DNA of 18,278 nucleotides from Mageeibacillus sp. UBA5734. Its GTDB lineage: Bacteria > Bacillota > Clostridia > Saccharofermentanales > UBA5734. Positions 1 to 7,084 of this stretch are shown here, piece after piece (the stretch's first letter is position 1; every line of letters starts with the position of its first letter). The notes beneath the pieces were generated by a model. The model searched no databases, had not been told where the DNA came from, and worked only from the letters and a program-made list of their open reading frames with translations. The translations under genes and the position numbers were made by a program. Location of the stretch: assembly GCA_002419365.1 (NCBI GenBank), contig DIGA01000040.1, positions 1 to 18,278 of the forward strand, given 5' to 3'.

Positions 1-44
1 ATCGATTTCTCGAACATGTCTACAAAGTTAAATACCGGCTCCAT
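1..44 (-). CDS. 5' end of an unidentified protein gene (partial)
   Basis: The first 14 codons of a minus-strand gene enter the window and run off its left edge. The peptide reads MEPVFNFVDMFEKS. I chose the ATG at 44-42 because an AAAGG element lies nine bases upstream; an in-frame ATG at 53-51 is also possible but sits directly on that element. A TATAAT box at 73-78 and a large inverted repeat at 45-73 lie immediately upstream, which supports a real, regulated gene start. Fourteen residues are too few to name a family. Confidence 0.5.
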   Translation of the reverse strand, partial: MEPVFNFVDMFEKS

Positions 45-73
45 TTTGATCATCCTTTGACGTGATGATCAAA
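45..73. promoter_or_regulatory. Perfect 10-bp inverted repeat, candidate operator
   Basis: TTTGATCATC at 45-54 and GATGATCAAA at 64-73 are exact inverted copies separated by nine bases. The repeat fills the space between the -10 box and the start codon of the left-edge gene. Because transcription would begin inside the distal arm, a DNA operator for a dimeric repressor fits better than an RNA hairpin. The cognate regulator could be the left-edge gene itself (autoregulation), but that is only inference. Confidence 0.45.
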
Positions 74-78
74 TTATA
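73..78 (-). promoter_or_regulatory. -10 box (TATAAT) of the left-edge gene
   Basis: The minus strand carries a perfect TATAAT about 29 bases ahead of the ATG at 44. It is preceded by a run of G residues, as is the plus-strand TATAAT at 347-352. No convincing TTGACA-like -35 hexamer is present at normal spacing, so an activator may be needed or the match may be fortuitous. Transcription would begin near 65-67. Confidence 0.45.
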
Positions 79-135
79 CCCCCTGTTTCACGGAAGTAGA
101 TAAAGAGGCGGGCAAAACTATGAAAGGATTGACAT

Positions 136-246
136 TCAGGCGAGGATACGCGGTCCGCGCGAAATGTAATAGGTTGTTTCTGGACGCCGATGACCAGCCA
201 ACCAACGCGCATAGACAGTTGTAGCAAAAGCTTTCAGGACTTTCAT
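136..246 (-). CDS. Small basic 36-residue protein, unknown function
   Basis: This minus-strand ORF starts with ATG at 246 and stops with TGA at 138-136. A near-perfect ribosome binding site, GGAGGTG, ends six bases before the ATG, which is the main reason for calling it. The peptide begins MKVLKAFATTVYARWLAG and is rich in Arg/Lys, with a hydrophobic or amphipathic first half (residues 3-17) and a basic second half. It has no signal peptide or domain I recognise. It lies upstream of the left-edge gene on the same strand, so it could be a leader peptide or an independent small protein. Chance occurrence of so short an ORF is possible. Confidence 0.45.
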   Translation of the reverse strand: MKVLKAFATTVYARWLAGHRRPETTYYISRGPRILA

Positions 247-346
247 GCGAGACACCTCCAGATAGTTTGTACGATCCAGTGTATCAGCCCAGATTTGTTT
301 GGAGGTTAAGAAATCGAGTCTTTTTTATTAAAATCCTGAAGCGGGG

Positions 347-352
347 TATAAT
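347..352 (+). promoter_or_regulatory. -10 box (TATAAT) for the four-cysteine small protein
   Basis: A perfect TATAAT lies 42 bases before the ATG at 395, leaving an untranslated leader of about 35 bases. The stretch 17 bases upstream is T-rich (around 322-329) and only weakly like TTGACA. The GGGG directly before the box matches the context of the minus-strand box at 73-78. Confidence 0.5.
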
Positions 353-394
353 GATGTTGCAACCACATTCGCCTGATAAATGGAGGTACCCAAT

Positions 395-550
395 ATGATA
401 ACCATCACATTGAACGAACAGGAAATTGAACTTTTGATGACATCTATCAACCATTGCCTGAAAACGTGCCACCAAGGCAGCGCTGCCGAAGGTTGCAAAG
501 ATTGCCAGGCGCTGGAAGCAGTCCTGGCCCGGCTCAGCGAAGGCAAATAA
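395..550 (+). CDS. Small four-cysteine protein (51 residues), putative zinc-binding helical hairpin
   Basis: A plus-strand gene with GGAGG at 382-386, eight bases before the ATG, and TAA at 548-550. The 51-residue product has Cys at 21, 25, 34 and 37 (CxxxC then CxxC, eight residues apart) between two predicted amphipathic helices (about 4-25 and 35-48). That spacing would suit a structural zinc site or a disulfide-linked hairpin. It is a stand-alone unit: its own TATAAT at 347-352 and a strong hairpin terminator at 586-609. The protein is short, soluble and without a signal peptide. I do not recognise a named family, so the function is unknown; a small regulator or adaptor is possible. Confidence 0.7.
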   Translation: MITITLNEQEIELLMTSINHCLKTCHQGSAAEGCKDCQALEAVLARLSEGK

Positions 551-580
551 CAATCCGTTATAGCCAGTCTTTTCATCAGA

Positions 581-616
581 AAAACGGCGGTTATCCTGCG
601 ATAACCGCCACCTTTT
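581..616. terminator. Bidirectional rho-independent terminator
   Basis: GGCGGTTATC at 586-595 and GATAACCGCC at 600-609 form a perfect 10-bp stem with a CTGC tetraloop. CCTTTTATT follows on the plus strand, and five A residues precede the stem (580-584), giving a U-run on the minus-strand transcript. It therefore can end both the plus-strand small gene (stop at 550) and the long minus-strand nucleoside/phosphate transcript that ends with the polyphosphate kinase gene (stop at 669). Confidence 0.85.
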
Positions 617-668
617 ATTGGGTTTGAATTCAGAATATTTTGGCAAACCGCCAAGGTCAACCTGTCAG

Positions 669-1547
669 TTACTCACTCACTGATCCCAGCTCTTCTGCCA
701 ACTGCTGGCGGTACTCAGCCAGCTTCCCCTTCTCCTCATCACTGAGCTCTGGATAGGCCAGGGGCAGTTTTTTCAGGGTCTGGACCAGGATGTCGGAAAT
801 CAGCAAGCGCGAGAACCATTTGCGGTCCGCAGGAACGATGTACCAGGGAGCATGCTCCGTCGCAGTCTCCCGGATCATCTCTTCGTAGGCATCCTGGTAC
901 TGCTGCCAGTATTGGCGTTCATGCAGGTCCCCGGCAGAGAATTTCCAGTTCTTATCCGGGTTGTCGATCCGGTCGAGCAGGCGTTGGGCCTGTTCTTTTT
1001 TCGACAGGTGCAGGAAAATCTTGACCACAACGATGCCGTTTTCATGCATGTATCGCTCGAAATCGCGCAGCTGGCGATAGCGTTCTTTCCAGATGTCCTT
1101 ATCAAGCACCTCTTCTGGCAGGTTTTGCTTTTCAACCAGGTTATGGACCTTGACGACGAGGACATCTTCATAGTAGGAACGGTTGAAGATGGCGATGTTG
1201 CCGCGTTCAGGCAGATGTTCATGGCTGCGCCAGAGGTAATCGTGATCCAATTCCTCGGCCGAAGGAACTTTGAAAGGTGTCACTTCGACACCCTGTGGAT
1301 TGAGGCCGCTCATGATGTGTTTGATGGCGCCGTCCTTGCCGGCCGCATCCATCGCCTGCAGGATCACCAGAACACCAAATTTGTTGTGGGCATACAAGAC
1401 ATCCTGCAATTGGATCAGATCTTCGATATTACGTGCCAGTTCCTGCTCTGTCTTGACGCCCTTGGACTTGCCGCTGGTCTTGTCAGTGGCAAAACCAGCC
1501 AAATGGAACCCCTCTTGGTCACTGATCCGGAAATTCTTGATTTTCAT
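669..1547 (-). CDS. ppk2: Polyphosphate kinase 2 family protein (polyphosphate:nucleotide phosphotransferase)
   Basis: PPK2 enzymes transfer phosphate between inorganic polyphosphate and nucleotides in the cytosol. The 292-residue product shows the family hallmarks: a Walker A-like AMDAAGKDG at residues 65-73, the second motif FNRSYYEDVLVVKV at 121-134, and the lid region around 190-217 with RIDNPDKNWKFSAGDLHER and the following QYW. The single-domain length matches the short PPK2 types that phosphorylate NMP or NDP from polyphosphate; the exact substrate class cannot be settled by eye. GGAGG lies nine bases ahead of the ATG at 1547. The gene lies 27 bases after the DUF47 gene and is the last of the run, followed by the terminator at 586-609. 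Its position behind phosphate and nucleoside transporters suggests a role in nucleotide salvage or phosphate storage. Confidence 0.93.
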   Translation of the reverse strand: MKIKNFRISDQEGFHLAGFATDKTSGKSKGVKTEQELARNIEDLIQLQDVLYAHNKFGVLVILQAMDAAGKDGAIKHIMSGLNPQGVEVTPFKVPSAEELDHDYLWRSHEHLPERGNIAIFNRSYYEDVLVVKVHNLVEKQNLPEEVLDKDIWKERYRQLRDFERYMHENGIVVVKIFLHLSKKEQAQRLLDRIDNPDKNWKFSAGDLHERQYWQQYQDAYEEMIRETATEHAPWYIVPADRKWFSRLLISDILVQTLKKLPLAYPELSDEEKGKLAEYRQQLAEELGSVSE

Positions 1548-1574
1548 TTTGAATTCCTCCTTCTCAAACAGTTC

Positions 1575-2192
1575 TCAAGTCAGCCGCACAACGATCTTAT
1601 GCAGGATATCGACGGCTGAATCGAGATTGGCCGATGCATCTTTGATGTGATGGTAGACCTCGCGCTGACGCAGGGCTTCCATCGGGTTGTCACTTCTAAA
1701 TACTGCCGACATGGCATCCCGGTAAAATTGCTCGATCCGGTCATGGGTCTGGCGAATCCCGGCAATGTAGCTTTCCGTCTGGACCGGATCAGCTTTCAGG
1801 CTGGCGACCGCTTCGGCGAACTGGTCGGTCCCTTCCTTGAGAATCGCCACCATTCCGATGATGACTGGATTGGCAGACATGTCATAAGCCTGCATGGAAA
1901 GCAAGGTTGATTCGGCGTACTCGATGACTTTGTTCATGCCGATTGAAATGGAATAGATGTCGCCACGGTCAAAAGGAGTCGTAAAAGCATCAATCAGTTT
2001 GCGCTCAAGCTCCATCCGGATCTCATCGGCAGCCTTGAGTTCCTGGCACAGAGCACTGCTTTCGATCACAGATGCATCCTTGAGCCAATTAAACAGGGCA
2101 TCGACACCCTGTGCATTCAACTGGGCTTGCTTACTGAGCATGGCATAAAAATCATATTTCGGCGGGAAAACCCGGTCCAGCAAACTATCCAT
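1575..2192 (-). CDS. DUF47 (PhoU-like) phosphate transport regulator
   Basis: The product is an all-helical protein of 205 residues beginning MDSLLDRVFPPKYDFYAML, resembling the DUF47 family, which are distant PhoU relatives almost always paired with PiT transporters and thought to regulate them. I chose the ATG at 2192 rather than a further upstream start because family members begin roughly ten residues before the first long helix, and the upstream reading frame overlaps the transporter coding region. The AGGAG element is somewhat distant (about 13 bases), and the gene starts 16 bases after the PiT stop, so translational coupling is likely. Heptad-like helices extend across the chain and no membrane segment is seen. 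Confidence 0.85.
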   Translation of the reverse strand: MDSLLDRVFPPKYDFYAMLSKQAQLNAQGVDALFNWLKDASVIESSALCQELKAADEIRMELERKLIDAFTTPFDRGDIYSISIGMNKVIEYAESTLLSMQAYDMSANPVIIGMVAILKEGTDQFAEAVASLKADPVQTESYIAGIRQTHDRIEQFYRDAMSAVFRSDNPMEALRQREVYHHIKDASANLDSAVDILHKIVVRLT

Positions 2193-2208
2193 CCTATCGT
2201 CTGTACTC

Positions 2209-3261
2209 CTAACCTGATCGTCCGGACATTTCCAGCACAAAACGGAGAAGTCCGGCAATAAAGGCTGAAATCAACGCAGAAGCAGGGAACGTGATCACCC
2301 AGGCGGCCAGAATGCCCTTGGCAACCTGCCAATTGACTGCCTTGTAGCGGACTGCAGCGCCTGTTCCCATCACACTGCCGACAACGATGTGAGATGTTGA
2401 CACGGGGGCGCCCAGAGAGGTTGCTGCCAGAAGTGCCGCAGCTGCTGCCAGCTGGGCGTTGAAGCCGTTGATCGGTCGGACTTGGAAAATCCCCCGGCTG
2501 AGTGTCCGGATAATCGGCCAGCTGCCAAACAGGGTGCCAAAGAAGATGGCAATCCCGGCCCAGCTGAGATACCAGCCCACAGACACCTGTCCGGAATGTC
2601 CGGAGGCTAGTCCTGCCAAAACCAGAATCCCGGCAATTTTCTGGGCATCGTTGCTGCCATGGCTGAAAGAAAGTAACAGCATCAGTGGCAATTGGGCCCG
2701 GTTGAGCCAGCGATTGAGCGAATAGCGAGCCCCGGCCAGGACATATTTGCTGGATTTCTCGAGGATGAAAGCAGCCAGAAATCCGATCAGCGGCGAAATC
2801 AGGAGGGCAATGAAAATCCCCATGATCCCAAGGGTCTGAAGATGGTTGCCGTTTGCTGCACCAGACTGCCACTGAATGCTGTCCCGTCCTGCCCACACCA
2901 GGCCCGAACCGACACACCCACCGACCAGTGCATGCGTGGAACTGGAGGGCAACCCCAGTCGCCAGGTCAGGAAATTCCAGATGACAGCCCCGAGCACCGC
3001 TGCAAAAAGAATCGGCAAGAGCTGGCGATCAGCAGGAGGGACTCGGATCAGGCTGGAGAACGTCAGTGACACGGCCTGTCCTCCCAAAATGGCACCGGCC
3101 AGGCTGGCGACCGCCGACAGACCAACCGCCATGCGGGGCGAAGCTGCCCGGCTGGCAACCACCGTCGATACGACAGCACCGGCGTCGTGCAGGCCATTGG
3201 TCAAGGCAAAAGCCTGACTGGCAACCCAGACCAAGCTCAGAAGGATCTGGTCCGCCATCAT
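2209..3261 (-). CDS. pit: PiT-family inorganic phosphate transporter
   Basis: PiT proteins are low-affinity, ion-coupled phosphate transporters in the cytoplasmic membrane. The 350-residue hydrophobic protein carries both inverted signature repeats: NGLHDAGAVVSTVVASRAASPR at residues 22-43 (shown in part) and SHGSNDAQKIAGI at 200-212, plus GLPSSSTHALVGG at 103-115 and GAPVSTSHIVVG at 284-295. About ten membrane segments are apparent. The start is ATG at 3261 or the adjacent ATG at 3258; neither has a recognisable Shine-Dalgarno sequence, unusual for this window, so translation may depend on ribosomes leaving the permease gene that ends 43 bases upstream. It is followed directly by its DUF47 partner. 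Its position downstream of a nucleoside importer is the noteworthy context. Confidence 0.93.
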   Translation of the reverse strand: MMADQILLSLVWVASQAFALTNGLHDAGAVVSTVVASRAASPRMAVGLSAVASLAGAILGGQAVSLTFSSLIRVPPADRQLLPILFAAVLGAVIWNFLTWRLGLPSSSTHALVGGCVGSGLVWAGRDSIQWQSGAANGNHLQTLGIMGIFIALLISPLIGFLAAFILEKSSKYVLAGARYSLNRWLNRAQLPLMLLLSFSHGSNDAQKIAGILVLAGLASGHSGQVSVGWYLSWAGIAIFFGTLFGSWPIIRTLSRGIFQVRPINGFNAQLAAAAALLAATSLGAPVSTSHIVVGSVMGTGAAVRYKAVNWQVAKGILAAWVITFPASALISAFIAGLLRFVLEMSGRSG

Positions 3262-3304
3262 GATGAGGGAGGCTTGTCCATGGCTGCCATTGCCAATCCT
3301 CAGC

Positions 3305-4297
3305 TCAGCGGGAACCTTTGTCGTACGGGATGCCTTCGGCCTTGGGCGCCCGCGACTTGCCAGATGTAAAGACCAGGATGATCATGGTGACGATATAAGG
3401 CAACATCTGGTACAGATACTGGGAATATTTGATGCCAGACAGCGTAGGTAAAAAAGGAATGCTGCCGCTGTAGGAACCAATCACCCGGAACAAGGCAAAG
3501 AACAGGGCAGCGCCAAAAATCCGCACCGGGTGCCAGTTACCGAAAATCATCACAGCCAAGGCAAAGAAGCCATATCCGGCGACGGTGGACTGGAAGCCGG
3601 AGCCAGCTGCGATCGTGAAAGCCAGGCCACCGATGCCAGCCAGGAAACCGGAGATGGCGACCCCAATGTAGCGCAGCCGGTAGACATTGATGCCGACCGA
3701 GTCCGCCGCGTGTGGATGTTCGCCACAAGCTCTCAGGCGCAAGCCAAAGCGTGTCTTGTAGATGACAAAAACCGTCAGAACCAAAATCACCAGGGCAACG
3801 GGCGTGGTCAGGTAGGTACTCTTGAAAAGAAGCGCATCCCAGAAACCTGGATCTTGGCTGGGCTGGAGCCCCAGGGTTTCACGGGTGATCTTGATCCAGG
3901 TCGGGATATTGATCGTGGTCTGTCCCTGGCCCTGGATGGCCCAGGTCAGGACAATGGCAAAAGCGGGGGCAAAAAGATTCAGAGCAGTGCCACCAATCGT
4001 CTGGTCTGCTTTCAGGCTGACCGAAGCAACCGCCAGCAACAGCGAAAAAATCAGTCCTGCCAAAGCTCCGATGGCCATGGCACCCAGCATCGCCAGCTGG
4101 GGATGGTCTGCTCCCCATCCACCCTTGTCTGCTACTCGCAGGAACAAACTGCTGAACAGGGCTCCAATGATCATGATCCCCTCGAGGGCGATATTGATCG
4201 TGCCGCTGCGTTCGCTGAACATGCCGCCCAGAGCGACCAGAAGCAAGGGAATCGCAAAAATGATCGTTGCACCGATGATGTCCGCTATAATGATCAT
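3305..4297 (-). CDS. Nucleoside ABC transporter permease, BmpD/NupQ-type
   Basis: The product is one of the two membrane subunits of a BmpA-dependent nucleoside importer. The 330-residue protein belongs to the BPD_transp_2 superfamily: it begins with a hydrophobic stretch and then GGMFSERSGTINIALEGIM (residues 24-42), the conserved feature of this permease class, and has about eight to ten membrane helices. ATG at 4297 overlaps the TGA of the preceding permease by four bases (ATGA), and GAGGAGG lies about six bases upstream, so the two subunits are translationally coupled. The short cytosolic tail (after residue 312) is basic. The family imports purine or mixed nucleosides; the exact substrate is inferred from homologous systems. 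Confidence 0.92.
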   Translation of the reverse strand: MIIIADIIGATIIFAIPLLLVALGGMFSERSGTINIALEGIMIIGALFSSLFLRVADKGGWGADHPQLAMLGAMAIGALAGLIFSLLLAVASVSLKADQTIGGTALNLFAPAFAIVLTWAIQGQGQTTINIPTWIKITRETLGLQPSQDPGFWDALLFKSTYLTTPVALVILVLTVFVIYKTRFGLRLRACGEHPHAADSVGINVYRLRYIGVAISGFLAGIGGLAFTIAAGSGFQSTVAGYGFFALAVMIFGNWHPVRIFGAALFFALFRVIGSYSGSIPFLPTLSGIKYSQYLYQMLPYIVTMIILVFTSGKSRAPKAEGIPYDKGSR

Positions 4298-5424
4298 GCG
4301 GCCGCCTCCTCATTTCGACTTTGTTTCTGTTCGGCTATTACCAGCTTGCGCAATTGCCGGCTGACAACGCCTCTCAAGAGCAGTGAGAAGGCACTCAGGT
4401 AGATGATAACGGAAATGATGATGTCGATAATTTCTTTGGCATATTCCGGTTGCATGGCTTCGCCGCCAACTTGGATATAGGAAACAAACAAGGCACTGAA
4501 AATGATACCCAGCGGATTGGATGTCGCCAGTAAAGCGACCGGAATTCCATTGAACCCCATGGCTGGCAGGATCTTCTCGATGGTGTATTGCACATTTCCA
4601 CTCAGATAGTAGATCCCACCACCAAATCCGGAAAATGAACCGGCAATGATCATCGACAGGACAATATTGCGCTTGGCATTGATACCTGCATAGATGCTGG
4701 CATTGCGATTATAGCCGCACGCTTTGAGTTCATAGCCGAATATGGTTCGATTGAGGACGATATAGGCCATTCCGGCAATCAGAATGGCGATAAAAAAACT
4801 GATATTGATGTATGATGAACTAAAAATCCGGTCCAGCCCCCATTTGGGGATGATCGCTCCCGGATTGGCTGCTGCCATATTGGCCGTGCGGTCGGGATTG
4901 GAGGCGCCATAGAAGTCAGCCAGAACCCTGGGTGTGTTCGCCAGAAGCACATTGACTGCAAACAGGCCAATCCAGTTGAACATGATCGAAGTGATGACTT
5001 CGTTGACGTTGAAAAAAGCCTTGAACAATCCTGGGATCGCACCCCAGATCGCACCGCCCAACATCGCAGCCAGAAGAGCAGCCCACCAGGGGAATTGCAA
5101 GATCATCCCAGAGTACAAAGCAAAGAATGTGCCTAGCATGTACTGCCCTGCAGCGCCTATGTTGAAAAGACCCGTCTTGAAGGCAAAGCCGACGGCCAAG
5201 CCAGTCATGACCAGCGGAGCGGCCTGATAAAGGACTTTGGAGAATTTGCCCGCTGAACTGATCCCAGCGAAGAGAATCTGGCTAAAGCCATACAGAGATT
5301 TTTCTGGTTTGAATACAATCAACAGAATGAATCCAAAAACCAGGCCGATGCCAATCGCAGCGATGGATGCCAGCAGGCTATCCATGCCTTTCTTCTGGAG
5401 GAATTGCCTGACCTGTGACTTCAT
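4294..5424 (-). CDS. Nucleoside ABC transporter permease, BmpC/NupP-type
   Basis: This is the larger of the paired permeases (376 residues), with a cytosolic N-terminus, about ten membrane helices and the family motif AFKTGLFNIGAAGQYMLG near residues 81-98. I chose ATG at 5424, which overlaps the ATPase stop codon by four bases (ATGA) and has AAAGGG eight bases upstream, over the GTG two codons earlier at 5430. The C-terminus is charged (EQKQSRNEEAAA) and overlaps the next permease by four bases. It pairs with the permease at 3305-4297 and the ATPase at 5421-7004. In family systems these subunits form the pore that receives nucleosides from the BmpA-type lipoprotein. Confidence 0.92.
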   Translation of the reverse strand: MKSQVRQFLQKKGMDSLLASIAAIGIGLVFGFILLIVFKPEKSLYGFSQILFAGISSAGKFSKVLYQAAPLVMTGLAVGFAFKTGLFNIGAAGQYMLGTFFALYSGMILQFPWWAALLAAMLGGAIWGAIPGLFKAFFNVNEVITSIMFNWIGLFAVNVLLANTPRVLADFYGASNPDRTANMAAANPGAIIPKWGLDRIFSSSYINISFFIAILIAGMAYIVLNRTIFGYELKACGYNRNASIYAGINAKRNIVLSMIIAGSFSGFGGGIYYLSGNVQYTIEKILPAMGFNGIPVALLATSNPLGIIFSALFVSYIQVGGEAMQPEYAKEIIDIIISVIIYLSAFSLLLRGVVSRQLRKLVIAEQKQSRNEEAAA

Positions 5425-7004
5425 GAGCACCGCCCTTTCCTGTCATCCCCTGTCGACTCCGCCATGTTGTCCACTCCTGTCATTTGGTTACGACGAGCCC
5501 CTGCCATGTAAAGTCCAAGTTCCTCGACTGAGGTTTCCTGTGGATTGAATTCTCCGACAAGCTCACCCTCATACATGACCAGGATCCGGTCTGAAACATT
5601 CATGACTTCTTCAAGCTCGAATGAAACAAGCAGAACTGCCTTCCCTGAATCTCTCTGCAAAATCAGCTGTGTCAGGATGTATTCGACAGCACCTACGTCG
5701 AGTCCGCGTGTTGGCTGCATGGCAACCAGCAATTCTGGACTTTTATCAATTTCACGGGCGATGATAGCTTTTTGCTGGTTGCCTCCAGACATGCTGCGTA
5801 CGATTGTCTGAGCACCTTGACCTGCACGAATGTCATATTGGGTGATTAATGTGCCAGCATAAATCTGGACTTCTTCCTGGTTGATGAGCCCATTGTGCTG
5901 GAACCGAGGCTCCCAGTATCGTTGCAAGACTAGATTGTCAGCCAAGCTGTAATCGAGAATCAGCCCATATTTATGACGGTCTTCCGGAATATGGCTGACA
6001 CCATGCCGAGAACGTTCGCGGATACTGGCATTTGTGATGGCCTGTCCTTTCAGCCGAATGGATCCAGCCACTGGTTTTTCAATGCCAGTCAGGGCATAGA
6101 CAAGTTCACTCTGGCCATTGCCATCAACCCCAGCCAGGCAAACAATTTCCCCTTCCCGGACTTGGAAAGTCACACCACGGACTGCATTGTTCTTGTGCAG
6201 CTTGGATGGAACAACCAGGTCCTGAACATCTAGTACAACCTTGCCTGGATTCTGTACTTTCTTGACTTGCTCCAACTGGATCGGCCGTCCCACCATCATG
6301 TGGGACAATTCCTCAACAGAGGTTTGGTCAACATCGACCGTACCGATGTATTGGCCTTTGCGTAGAACGGTACATCGGTCCGAGACCTGCATGATTTCAT
6401 TCAGTTTGTGGCTGATAAAAAGGATGGATTTTCCCTCTGCTTTCAATTCGAGAATCGTTGCCATGAGTTCTTTGATTTCCTGCGGCGTCAAAACAGCAGT
6501 CGGTTCATCAAAGATCAGAATCTCATTGTCACGGTAGAGCATCTTGAGGATCTCCACTCGTTGTTGCATACCAACGGTAATGTCTTCGATCCGGGCGTCC
6601 GGTTCAACTCGGAGTCCATATTTTTGGCTTAGATCGATCACATGCTGGCGAGCCTCATGGTATTTGAGCACGCCCAGGCGAACGGGTTCAACCCCCAGGA
6701 AGATATTCTCCAGGACTGTAAACACTTCCACAAGTTTGAAATGCTGGTGGACCATGCCGATTTTCAGTGCATTGGCATCATTGGGATTATTGATCTGGAC
6801 GACCTGGCCGTTTTTCCGGATGACACCGCTGTCTGGCTGGTAGAGGCCAAACAGGATACTCATCAAGGTGCTTTTCCCTGCTCCGTTTTCTCCGAGCAAG
6901 GCGTGGACTTCTCCACGCCGCAGCTGCAAGGTCACCCGGTCGTTAGCCAGGACGCCGGGGAATTCCTTGGTGATGTTCTCCATTTCAATGATGTAATCGT
7001 TCAT
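5421..7004 (-). CDS. Nucleoside ABC transporter ATP-binding protein with two ATPase domains
   Basis: The 527-residue protein fuses two ABC ATPase domains and powers the nucleoside importer from the cytosolic face. Domain 1 has Walker A GENGAGKST at 38-46, Walker B ILIFDEPTA at 162-170 and the reduced signature TVGMQQRVEI at 143-152. Domain 2 has a degenerate Walker A, AGVDGNGQ at 291-298, a canonical signature MSGGNQQK at 405-412, and LLVAMQPTRGLDVG at 425-438, where the usual catalytic glutamate is replaced. This asymmetry, one competent and one degenerate site, is normal for the family. ATG at 7004 is preferred over GTG at 7010 because GAGG sits five bases before it. The gene follows the lipoprotein gene after a hairpin-bearing spacer and overlaps the first permease by four bases. 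Confidence 0.94.
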   Translation of the reverse strand: MNDYIIEMENITKEFPGVLANDRVTLQLRRGEVHALLGENGAGKSTLMSILFGLYQPDSGVIRKNGQVVQINNPNDANALKIGMVHQHFKLVEVFTVLENIFLGVEPVRLGVLKYHEARQHVIDLSQKYGLRVEPDARIEDITVGMQQRVEILKMLYRDNEILIFDEPTAVLTPQEIKELMATILELKAEGKSILFISHKLNEIMQVSDRCTVLRKGQYIGTVDVDQTSVEELSHMMVGRPIQLEQVKKVQNPGKVVLDVQDLVVPSKLHKNNAVRGVTFQVREGEIVCLAGVDGNGQSELVYALTGIEKPVAGSIRLKGQAITNASIRERSRHGVSHIPEDRHKYGLILDYSLADNLVLQRYWEPRFQHNGLINQEEVQIYAGTLITQYDIRAGQGAQTIVRSMSGGNQQKAIIAREIDKSPELLVAMQPTRGLDVGAVEYILTQLILQRDSGKAVLLVSFELEEVMNVSDRILVMYEGELVGEFNPQETSVEELGLYMAGARRNQMTGVDNMAESTGDDRKGRCS

Positions 7005-7028
7005 GGTCACCTCAGATGTTCCGTCTGC

Positions 7029-7057
7029 GAAAAGGCTAGACGATGTCTAGCCTTTTC
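7029..7057 (-). promoter_or_regulatory. Intercistronic 13-bp hairpin between lipoprotein and ATPase genes
   Basis: GAAAAGGCTAGAC at 7029-7041 and GTCTAGCCTTTTC at 7045-7057 are perfect inverted copies with a three-base loop. On the minus-strand transcript the second arm ends CCTTTTC, only four U residues inside the stem, so it is at most a leaky terminator. A hairpin directly behind a binding-protein gene commonly protects the 3' end of that message and lets the lipoprotein be made in excess over its transporter; that role here is inference. Confidence 0.75.
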
Positions 7058-7084
7058 ACTACTGGAGTCAGATGAATCTAACGG

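Noticed and set aside
149..159. CGCGGTCCGCG palindrome in the 36-residue ORF
   Set aside because: Five-base arms around one base are expected by chance in GC-rich coding sequence.
852..1619. Long plus-strand open frame opposite the polyphosphate kinase gene
   Set aside because: It lies antisense to a clear PPK2 gene, has no ribosome site, and its translation shows no family features; it is a product of the codon bias of the opposite strand.
2193..2258. Upstream start for the DUF47 gene inside pit
   Set aside because: The added residues resemble nothing in the family and overlap the PiT frame; ATG at 2192 fits the family's N-terminus.
2117..2917. Alternative minus-strand frame inside the PiT gene
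   Set aside because: Translation is low-complexity and the real PiT frame carries both signature repeats.
3530..4402. 290-codon plus-strand open frame across the permease genes
   Set aside because: The translation is rich in Gln, Asp and Gly without structure, is antisense to a well-supported permease, and lacks a ribosome site.
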